DNA of 64,000 nt. It comes from Arcobacter sp. FWKO B (GTDB taxonomy: Bacteria > Campylobacterota > Campylobacteria > Campylobacterales > Arcobacteraceae). Both the position numbers and the translations under genes were made by a program. Below, one piece after another: positions 57,005-64,000 of the stretch (the stretch's first letter is position 1; every line of letters begins with the position of its first letter). Under the pieces are notes generated by a model, which worked only from the letters and a program-made list of their open reading frames with translations, did no database searches and was not told the origin of the DNA. The stretch is from the NCBI RefSeq assembly GCF_014844135.1, contig NZ_CP041403.1, positions 1,054,001 through 1,118,000 on the forward strand, written 5' to 3'.

Positions 57005-57040
57005 ATATGAAAAATTGCAGAATTAACCAATAGTCTCGAA

Positions 57041-57073
57041 ATAATAACATTACATTTCTTAATGTTCGCTTAA
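57041..57073 (-). promoter_or_regulatory. Flagellin promoter copy 3, distal (tandem TTAAG motif)
   Basis: TTAAGCGAACATTAAG (57058-57073), 11 bases, then TATTAT (57041-57046), a near-consensus -10. It lies about 70 bases upstream of the proximal copy. Confidence 0.65.
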
Positions 57074-57109
57074 TATTCAATTATTTTTAAGAAAAGTTAA
57101 GTAAAAAAG

Positions 57110-58252
57110 CTATTTTTTGATTAATATTGCTCCACTTTCTATATGTTCACTCCAAACAAACTGGTCAAAAAAGGCAAATTTCACAATATTATGTGTCTCA
57201 TTTAATATTTTTAAATCCCTATAAAGTGTATCTGGGCTACAAGATATATAAATGATTGTATCAAATTTACTCACTAATTTAGTAGTGTCTATATCTAAAC
57301 CTGCTCTTGGGGGATCAACAAAGATAGTTGATGATGGATAGCTACTAGTAGATATGGAGTTAAAAATATTTGAAAAGGTATATTTTGATAAGTCAATATC
57401 TTTAAGTCTGTTAAATATTCTCTCACCTTTTAATGCACTTGTAAATTCTTCACTACTCATTCTAATAAACTCTATATTATCTATACCATTTAAATCACAA
57501 CTTTGTTTTGCACTTGCAATAGATGTTTTTGATATCTCTGTAGCTAACACTTTATCAAACTTTTTACTCAATGGAAGGGTAAAGTTACCTCCTCCACAAT
57601 AAAGTTCACACAAATCACCATTTTTAGATAGATTATTTAATACCCAAGATACCATTTGTGTATTCATATATCTATTTGGCTGAGAAAAAGCTCCCTCTTT
57701 TTGAATAATGCTAAATATAGTATCTGAAATATGTAATTTATTAGTAATAAAATCTTCATCTAATACAATTTTTTGTCCTCGACTTCTTCCTATGACTTTA
57801 ATATTGAGTTCGTCTTGAAGTTGTTTTGCCTTTTTTATCCATTCATCTTCTAATTTCTTATGGTATACCAAAGTTACAAGTATTTCATCCTCACTTGTCA
57901 TAAACTCTACCATAAAAACTCTTTGCAACAAAACTTCACTATTATTTATTTTTTCAAGAAGTTTTGGCATAAATTCTTGAATTTGTTCATTGACTATTAA
58001 ACACTTATCTATACATAAATAGTTTTTATCCCTATCAACCATAGCATATGAAACTTTTTGGTCATTGTGATATAACTTAAATTCTGCCCTAGCCCTAAAG
58101 CTTACTTCAGATGACCTAAACACTTCAAACTCTCCATTATAAAACTCCATAAATTTTTCTTTATGAGATTTTATTTTATAATCCAATTGTTCTTGATAAG
58201 TCATACCACCAAGTAAACAACTTCCACACTTACCTATATATTTACAATCCAT
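57110..58252 (-). CDS. trmA: tRNA (uracil-5-)-methyltransferase
   Basis: TrmA methylates U54 in the T-loop of tRNA using SAM. The core SAM motif is LCELYCGGGNFTLPL, and VDPPRAGLD and the catalytic-loop YISCSPDTLYRDL are visible, with the active cysteine. The N-terminus has CKYIGKCGSCLLGG, a cysteine cluster typical of the Campylobacterota form but absent from E. coli TrmA, though related RumA enzymes bind an Fe-S cluster there. Its start overlaps the TPR-protein stop by eleven bases. Confidence 0.93.
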   Translation of the reverse strand: MDCKYIGKCGSCLLGGMTYQEQLDYKIKSHKEKFMEFYNGEFEVFRSSEVSFRARAEFKLYHNDQKVSYAMVDRDKNYLCIDKCLIVNEQIQEFMPKLLEKINNSEVLLQRVFMVEFMTSEDEILVTLVYHKKLEDEWIKKAKQLQDELNIKVIGRSRGQKIVLDEDFITNKLHISDTIFSIIQKEGAFSQPNRYMNTQMVSWVLNNLSKNGDLCELYCGGGNFTLPLSKKFDKVLATEISKTSIASAKQSCDLNGIDNIEFIRMSSEEFTSALKGERIFNRLKDIDLSKYTFSNIFNSISTSSYPSSTIFVDPPRAGLDIDTTKLVSKFDTIIYISCSPDTLYRDLKILNETHNIVKFAFFDQFVWSEHIESGAILIKK

Positions 58253-59678
58253 CATTATTTTCCACTTTCTTAAAATTTATTATTTTTTCTTTTAAAATAT
58301 CAACTATATTATCAATATTGTTTAAATCAAATTCAAAGGCTTGAGCACTATCGTACCATAAACACTTCCCATTTTTACCAGACCATCTCCAATCAAACAT
58401 ATTTTTATGTACCAATACATATGTATTTTGACCCAATGCACCACTTAAGTGAGCAACCGCTGTATCTACTGATATAACCATATCTAAAGCACTTATAAAA
58501 ACAGCAGTATCATAAAAATCTTTAAAATCTACACCTACATTTTCAACTGGATATTGTTCTATATTATCGAATCTATCTATTTGTAAACTATAAAATTTTG
58601 TATTATCTATAGAATATAATTTTTCTAAGGTTTTTGGCTCTATATTTCTTATTTTATCACTTTCATTATGAATTCCACCTCGAAATACAATTCCGATATT
58701 TTTTTTATCATTTCTAATTGAATATTTTTCTTTAATCATTTGAATGTCATTGGTATCAACATCTAGATATTTATCTGTTGGACTATTTGTATCCAACTCC
58801 AAACAATGTGGAATACTCATCAATGGTATACAATAATCAAAATTCATATTCGAATCAACGACACTTAGCATTTGTTTTTCTGGAAAATTATATGAAAAGA
58901 GTCTATTCAAACTATTTTGTATACCTATACTAACAAAATCTATATTATTAAGATTTTTTAAAAATCTTGAAAATATAATATTATCACCTAAGCCCTGCTC
59001 ATGATAAATCAATAAAGATTTCACATTAGATAGATCATCTCCCTCTTTAAAAGGTAAATAATTATATTCTCCTTGTCTTTGTGGTAAAAGTTTTCTGTAT
59101 TCATAATATTTATATGCATTATAATAGTCTTGCTTTAGGAAATATACATATGATAATTCAAAATTAGCAGTTGTATCTTCTTTGTTATATAAAAGTATTT
59201 GCTTTAAATTATATTCCATTTTATCAAGTTCTTTTTTTGCCTGATAAATTTTTGCAAAACATCTATATGCATCAATATTTTTTAAATCCAACTTCAAAGC
59301 TTGTTTTGCATTTTCATATGCTTGATTATAATCCCCTAAAGATAAATAAGCTGTTGATATATTGCTATATACTAAAGATATATCTGCTCTTAATTTCAAT
59401 ACCTTTTTCCACATAGATATTGCTTCAGTAAAGTTTTCTTCAATACTCAATATGTTGCCTAACATATAATAACTTTCAAAAAAATCTGGGTCTAGTTCTA
59501 TTGTAGTTAAAAAACAACTTTTTGCGAATTCATAGTTTTTTAAATCAAATAAAATCTTGCCATACAAAAACCACCCTTTTGCACTAGTAGGCTCTGTTTG
59601 TAAGAAATTTGTACAAAACTCCATAGCTTTTTGATAATCTTTGTCATGATAACTTCTTAAGGCTATATCATAACTCAT
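58242..59678 (-). CDS. TPR protein with GT9-like C-terminal domain
   Basis: Residues 1-200 hold about five to six TPR repeats (pattern ...A...Y...G...A...). Residues about 215-470 form a heptosyltransferase/GT9-like domain: LLIYHEQGLGDNIIFSRFLKNL and SALDMVISVDTAVAHLSGALGQNTYVLVHKNMFDWRWSG, with the D-T-x-x-x-H motif. Such fusions are common near flagella and may glycosylate protein. It lies upstream of trmA and the flagellins, though it has no sequence resemblance to Maf. Target unknown. Confidence 0.8.
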   Translation of the reverse strand: MSYDIALRSYHDKDYQKAMEFCTNFLQTEPTSAKGWFLYGKILFDLKNYEFAKSCFLTTIELDPDFFESYYMLGNILSIEENFTEAISMWKKVLKLRADISLVYSNISTAYLSLGDYNQAYENAKQALKLDLKNIDAYRCFAKIYQAKKELDKMEYNLKQILLYNKEDTTANFELSYVYFLKQDYYNAYKYYEYRKLLPQRQGEYNYLPFKEGDDLSNVKSLLIYHEQGLGDNIIFSRFLKNLNNIDFVSIGIQNSLNRLFSYNFPEKQMLSVVDSNMNFDYCIPLMSIPHCLELDTNSPTDKYLDVDTNDIQMIKEKYSIRNDKKNIGIVFRGGIHNESDKIRNIEPKTLEKLYSIDNTKFYSLQIDRFDNIEQYPVENVGVDFKDFYDTAVFISALDMVISVDTAVAHLSGALGQNTYVLVHKNMFDWRWSGKNGKCLWYDSAQAFEFDLNNIDNIVDILKEKIINFKKVENNDGL

Positions 59679-59731
59679 ATTTTAACCCTTTTTATTTCCA
59701 TACTTTTACTAATATTTTGTTATTATATCAT

Positions 59732-61321
59732 ATGATAAATAAATGGCAAGAAGAACTAAAAAAACTATTAAACTGTGATTTAGCACAAATGTATCCAACA
59801 GCTAGGAAGCTAAATAGAAGGTTGCACTTTTTTGTAGGACCTACAAATAGTGGAAAAACTTATGAGGCATTGTCTCATCTCAAAAAAGCTGATTGTGGCA
59901 CATATCTAGCACCGCTTAGGTTATTAGCACTTGAAGGATATGAGGAACTAAAAAAATCTGGAGTGAAAGCATCTTTAATTACAGGTGAAGAAGAAATCTT
60001 TGATGAAGATGGTACACATATTAGTTCTACAATAGAGATGATTAGCTATGATTTAGTAGTTGATGTCTGTGTTATAGATGAAGTACAAATGCTTGAAGAT
60101 GATGATAGAGGTTGGGCTTGGGTAAATGCCATATTGGGAGCACCTGCATATGATGTATATATGACTGGTAGTGTAAATGCTCTTGATGCAGTCAAAAAAA
60201 TAGCATCATATCTTGGTGAAGAACTTATAGTAAAAAAGTTTCAAAGAAAAAATGAGCTTATACTTGATGAAAACTTTACATCAATCAAAAAACTACATCC
60301 AAAAACAGCTTTGATAGCTTTTAGTCGAGCTGATGTTCTCTCACTTAAAGCAAAACTATCAAAAAAACATACAGTATCTGTAATATATGGAAATCTCAGT
60401 CCTGAAGTTAGGAAAGAAGAAGCAAGAAGGTTTAGGGATGGGCAAAGTGATATTCTAATAGCAACTGATGCTATAGCTATGGGACTTAATCTTCCTATAA
60501 AAACTCTACTTTTTACAACAGCACAAAAATTTGATGGTAAAAGTAGACGACTTCTTAGCACAAATGAAATAGTGCAAATTGCTGGGCGTGCTGGAAGATA
60601 TGGACATCATGAACAAGGGCATATTGGTGCTACTGATAAAACTACACTAGATCACATCAAGTACTCTTTGTCACTACCAATAAAAACCATTAAACCACCA
60701 TTTAGAGTAAAAGCAACAACGGCTCAAATAGAATCACTTTCAGCTCACATAAAAAGTAAGAATTTATTTGATATAGCCCTTTTTTATGCTAAACATATGA
60801 AGTTTTCAGGACCCTTTGTAGCTGCAAATATTTCATCAATGCTAGAGGCAACAAAACTTATCGAAAATGTTGCCAAAGAGATGAGCTTAGAAACAAAATA
60901 TATTTTATCTCAAGCTCCAATATCAACTAAATCACCACTTGTAAGAAATGCATTTATCAAATTTATAGAATTTATAAAAAAACAAAAAATTGTTTACTAC
61001 AGACCTTCAATAGAGATATATAAACACGCAAAAGATGAAGATGAATTATTAAAAGCAGAAGATGAAATAAGAAAGATATCACTTTACCTATGGCTTAGCT
61101 ATAAATTCCCAGATTTATTTGTAGATGCGAAAAAAGCAATAAGTTATAGAGGACTTGTCAATCAATTCATAGAAAATTCGCTAAAAATAGGCATAAAAAG
61201 AAAAAAAACTTTTGAATATTCTCAAAATAGCACAAAAAAAAGAGACGAAATTAATAAAAAACAACCTGTACAAAGCCGTCCATATAAAAGAAAAGCTAAA
61301 AGCAGTAAAAGTTCATTTTAA
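59732..61321 (+). CDS. SUV3-like DExH-box helicase
   Basis: The 529-residue protein has the Walker A motif GPTNSGKTYEAL, an LAPLRLLALEGY segment, CVIDEVQML as motif II, an MTGS motif III and the helicase C-terminal DILIATDAIAMGLNLP and IVQIAGRAGRYG. It is closest to SUV3-type RNA helicases, known best from mitochondria and from some bacteria. I chose the ATG at 59732 because the TTG at 59717 has no better ribosome site. The C-terminal 60 residues are very basic, suggesting RNA binding. Confidence 0.85.
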   Translation: MINKWQEELKKLLNCDLAQMYPTARKLNRRLHFFVGPTNSGKTYEALSHLKKADCGTYLAPLRLLALEGYEELKKSGVKASLITGEEEIFDEDGTHISSTIEMISYDLVVDVCVIDEVQMLEDDDRGWAWVNAILGAPAYDVYMTGSVNALDAVKKIASYLGEELIVKKFQRKNELILDENFTSIKKLHPKTALIAFSRADVLSLKAKLSKKHTVSVIYGNLSPEVRKEEARRFRDGQSDILIATDAIAMGLNLPIKTLLFTTAQKFDGKSRRLLSTNEIVQIAGRAGRYGHHEQGHIGATDKTTLDHIKYSLSLPIKTIKPPFRVKATTAQIESLSAHIKSKNLFDIALFYAKHMKFSGPFVAANISSMLEATKLIENVAKEMSLETKYILSQAPISTKSPLVRNAFIKFIEFIKKQKIVYYRPSIEIYKHAKDEDELLKAEDEIRKISLYLWLSYKFPDLFVDAKKAISYRGLVNQFIENSLKIGIKRKKTFEYSQNSTKKRDEINKKQPVQSRPYKRKAKSSKSSF

Positions 61322-61367
61322 TAGATAAATAGATATAATAAATACCAAATTAATCAAGAAGGTATCA

Positions 61368-63305
61368 ATGTTTAAAATCTTTAAAAGTGACTATAACGAA
61401 GAATTAAAAAAAGAACTTTTCAAAGAAATTATCAGTGAAGATAAAATCCAAAAGCTAATAAGTCGTGGGGCTGATATAAATCAAACTGATATAAGTGGAA
61501 GAACGCTCCTTTTTGAGCTAGTTAAAAAGAAAAAAATAGAATCTATGAAAATTCTTATTAAGCATGGCATAGATTTAAACATTGAAGACAAATATGGTAA
61601 AACAGTTTTAAACGAAGCCATCAATAAAGAAGATACCATCATGATAAGATTTTTACTAGAAAATGGTGCTAGTATAAATCATATCAACCAATCAGGCAGA
61701 ACGATACTTCAAGATGTTGCCCTAGAGGGTAACCATAGAATTTTTAAAATCTTAATAAACTATGACCCAGATTTAAGTATAGCGGATAAATATGGCAAAA
61801 ATGTATTGTTTGATGCTGTAATAGGTGGGAATATTGATATAGTCAAAGATACTCTTGATAGAACACCAAATGCAAATGCCCTTGACATAAATGGTCAAAG
61901 TGTAATTTTTGAAGCTGTTTTATGCGAAAATACTGAAATCCCAAAATTCCTAATCGAGCAAGGACTTGATGTAACATTAAGTGATAAAAATAGACAAAGC
62001 CCTATTTACAACGCTTTAATACTTGGAATAAAAAATCTTGAGATAATACAGCTACTTGTTGAAAAGGGAGCTAGACTAAATCAAAAAGATAAAGATGATA
62101 GAACTTTACTTGATGAGATACTTTATATCTTATCCCTTACACAAGACCTTTTTGCAAAAGTTGATGGTAAATACAAACTTGTAAGAAAAGACAGAGGCTA
62201 TTTAGCTCTTACTTCAGCTTTGATTGAAATGGGACTTGCAGTTGATAGGACTGATAAAGATGGAAAAACTGTACTTTTCAAAGAGGTTATGCGACACAAT
62301 TATGAAACATTGGAATTTTTAATAAATGCAGGTGTAGATATAAATGCTACAGATAAGAATAAAAAAACTGTTCTTTTTTATGCTGTATTTGAAGGTAACA
62401 AGAATGTAGATATGATAGACTTTTTAATAAAAAGTGGTGCTGATATTAATAAACAAGATGATGAAGAAAATACAATAATAGATGATTTAGTTGAGATGAT
62501 CCTTATTCAAAGAGAAGATAAAAAACCAACTAATAGACTATTTTTAAAAGTTGATTCAGAAGCAGATTATATATCTGTTTTAAAAAGATTACTTTTATTA
62601 AATCCAAAGATAAACAAACCAAAAAGAAATGGGCAAACAGCACTTTTCAAAGCAATTTTATTTAATGATTTAGAACTAATAGAAGTTTTACTAAATAATG
62701 GTGCTGATGCTAATTTAAAAGACAATGAAGGGAATACCCCCTTATCATTGCTTGTTGATAATGGTTTAAAAATCAAAAAACTATCTAGCAAAGAGTTTTT
62801 TATCAAAAAATTAATCTTTTTGCTAAAATATAGACTTGATATAAATGCTAAAGATAGAGAAGGAAGAACAGTTCTTCATAAGGCTGTAATGGCTGATGAT
62901 CTTGAAGTGGTAGACAAACTACTCCAGAAAAAACCAAATATGAATATCAAAGACAAACAAGGAAGAACAGCACTTCATCATACCCAATGGAAGGGTAACT
63001 ATAAAATAGCCCATTTACTTATTCGTGCAGGTGCTGGATTAAATGAAGTTGATGCTGCGGGGTATACTGTTTTAAACTATGCAACGATACTAGGTCATAT
63101 AAAACTTATGATGATTTTAATCAAATCAGGTTGCTTGATGTATAACAAACACAAAAAAAGTGTAACAGTTACAAAATTCTTCTTGGCTAAAGAAGACCAA
63201 TTGGACAAAATATTAAGTGAGCCAGTAACTGACCAAAGAATGAAAGCAGCTTTGGCTCAAGCTGTATCAATATTAAAAAAAGAAATTCATGAAGTAGAGA
63301 TGTAA
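61368..63305 (+). CDS. Large ankyrin-repeat protein
   Basis: The 645-residue protein consists almost entirely of ankyrin repeats (about 15 to 17), recognisable by the D-x-x-G-x-T-x-L/F motif: DISGRTLLFE, DKYGKTVLNE, DKDGKTVLFK, DREGRTVLHK, DKQGRTALHH and similar, with alternating helices and RGADIN-type turns. There is no signal peptide or membrane segment, so a cytoplasmic scaffold or interaction role is likely. It starts 46 bases after the helicase gene and ends one base before glmU. Confidence 0.9.
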   Translation: MFKIFKSDYNEELKKELFKEIISEDKIQKLISRGADINQTDISGRTLLFELVKKKKIESMKILIKHGIDLNIEDKYGKTVLNEAINKEDTIMIRFLLENGASINHINQSGRTILQDVALEGNHRIFKILINYDPDLSIADKYGKNVLFDAVIGGNIDIVKDTLDRTPNANALDINGQSVIFEAVLCENTEIPKFLIEQGLDVTLSDKNRQSPIYNALILGIKNLEIIQLLVEKGARLNQKDKDDRTLLDEILYILSLTQDLFAKVDGKYKLVRKDRGYLALTSALIEMGLAVDRTDKDGKTVLFKEVMRHNYETLEFLINAGVDINATDKNKKTVLFYAVFEGNKNVDMIDFLIKSGADINKQDDEENTIIDDLVEMILIQREDKKPTNRLFLKVDSEADYISVLKRLLLLNPKINKPKRNGQTALFKAILFNDLELIEVLLNNGADANLKDNEGNTPLSLLVDNGLKIKKLSSKEFFIKKLIFLLKYRLDINAKDREGRTVLHKAVMADDLEVVDKLLQKKPNMNIKDKQGRTALHHTQWKGNYKIAHLLIRAGAGLNEVDAAGYTVLNYATILGHIKLMMILIKSGCLMYNKHKKSVTVTKFFLAKEDQLDKILSEPVTDQRMKAALAQAVSILKKEIHEVEM

Positions 63306-63306
63306 A

Positions 63307-64000
63307 ATGCAAAATTTATCAATTATTATACTTGCTGCTGGTGCAGGAACTAGGATGAAATCAAGCTTACCGAAAGTGCTACATAAAATATCTGGCAAAG
63401 AGATGTTGTACTACAGTATCAAAGAATCACAAAAACTTAGCGATGATATTCATGTGGTTTTATATAATCAAGCTGATTTAGTCCAAAAAAGTATGGAAAA
63501 ATATTTTGATAATATCAATTTCCATATACAAGACTTTACAAATCTCCCAGGAACTGGTGGAGCAGTAATGGGAATAACTCCAAAACACGATAAGGTTTTG
63601 GTACTTAATGGTGATATGCCTTTGATTGAAGCAAATGAATTAGAAAAACTATGTATCTCTTCAAAAGATACTCCTATAGTTATGACTGTATTAGGCCTTG
63701 GAAATGCAAACGGCTATGGAAGGGTTATTATAGAAAATGGCAATGTAAAAAAGATTGTGGAACAAAAAGATTGCAATGAAGTTGAACTCAAAGTAAACAC
63801 TGCAAATGCTGGTATTTATTGTTTTGATAAAGATTTTCTATTATCCCATCTTCCAAAACTCTCAAACAATAATGCCCAAAAAGAGTATTATATAACAGAC
63901 CTTGTGGAAATGGCTATAAATCAGGGTTTAAGCGTAGTACCTGTTACCGTAAATGAAGAGAACTTCAAAGGGGTAAATTCAAAATATGATTTATCTGGGG
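63307..64000 (+). CDS. glmU: Bifunctional UDP-GlcNAc pyrophosphorylase/glucosamine-1-phosphate acetyltransferase (3' end missing)
   Basis: The first 231 codons are present and run off the window. The N-terminal uridylyltransferase domain shows ILAAGAGTRMKSSLPKVLHKISGKEML (the LxxGxGTxM...PK motif), LNGDMPLI with the metal Asp, NGYGRVI and KEYYITDLVEMA. GlmU makes UDP-GlcNAc, the substrate for PseB and for cell wall synthesis. It directly follows the ankyrin gene. Confidence 0.95.
   Translation, partial: MQNLSIIILAAGAGTRMKSSLPKVLHKISGKEMLYYSIKESQKLSDDIHVVLYNQADLVQKSMEKYFDNINFHIQDFTNLPGTGGAVMGITPKHDKVLVLNGDMPLIEANELEKLCISSKDTPIVMTVLGLGNANGYGRVIIENGNVKKIVEQKDCNEVELKVNTANAGIYCFDKDFLLSHLPKLSNNNAQKEYYITDLVEMAINQGLSVVPVTVNEENFKGVNSKYDLSG

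Noticed and set aside
54750-57109. Sigma-28 or sigma-54 promoters upstream of the flagellins
   Set aside because: No GG-N10-GC element and no clear TAAA...CGAT element were found at suitable spacing; the TTAAG repeats fit better.

Overview
The window is AT-rich, gene-dense chromosomal DNA from a member of the Campylobacterota (Epsilonproteobacteria), of a free-living Sulfurimonas/Arcobacter-like type. The evidence is the conserved order glmM-lspA near rpsT-prfA, the speE-like/coaE/dapF run, a full pseudaminic acid (pse) operon beside a Maf motility factor and short flagellins, a DUF3373 porin, and the codon bias. The genus cannot be fixed from sequence alone. No rRNA, tRNA, insertion sequence or CRISPR was found. 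No gene-free gap exceeds about 300 bases.

Region 1 (1-18,500) is mostly housekeeping. In order it holds the end of a membrane diguanylate cyclase, a DsrE-like protein, tsaD, an RBBP9-like hydrolase, two small unknowns, dxr (ispC), cdsA and an NFACT protein. Next come exported proteins (a heme-less cytochrome-like protein, a tandem rhodanese, a DUF3373 porin, a Bax-like glucosaminidase), then dapF, coaE, a short speE-like gene, purM, lspA, glmM, rpsT and prfA. Heptanucleotide tandem repeats and a small palindromic repeat family occur here.

Region 2 (18,646-24,671) is a plus-strand operon pseB-pseC-pseF-pseG-pseH-pseI plus a pseudaminic-acid-associated methylase. It encodes the complete route from UDP-GlcNAc to CMP-pseudaminic acid. 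pseF has an unusual C-terminal extension and pseG carries a four-copy heptamer tract.

Region 3 (24,728-53,744) is the striking part: 27 minus-strand genes, nearly all overlapping or a few bases apart, starting with a Maf-type flagellin glycosyltransferase. It encodes seven radical SAM/SPASM proteins, four methyltransferases, several glycosyltransferases, a GmhA-like isomerase, a minimal two-subunit transketolase, an HldE-like protein with its domains in reversed order, a second nucleotidyltransferase, oxidoreductases and epimerases, AsnB and a DUF354 protein. I infer that it builds and attaches an unusual, heavily modified glycan, probably on flagellin. The product is unknown.

Region 4 (53,745-59,678) has three tandem flagellin genes, two of them identical over 817 bp. 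Each has the same terminator and a shared promoter motif, and each is followed by relics of a flagellin 3' end. Downstream in transcription order lies the Maf operon. Upstream are trmA and a TPR/GT9-like protein.

Region 5 (59,717-64,000, plus strand) holds a SUV3-like helicase, a large ankyrin-repeat protein and the start of glmU, which runs off the window.

Working model: the pse operon makes CMP-Pse, the Maf protein transfers it to flagellin, and the radical SAM island makes a second or extended modification. The link between the island and flagellin is inferred from gene position.
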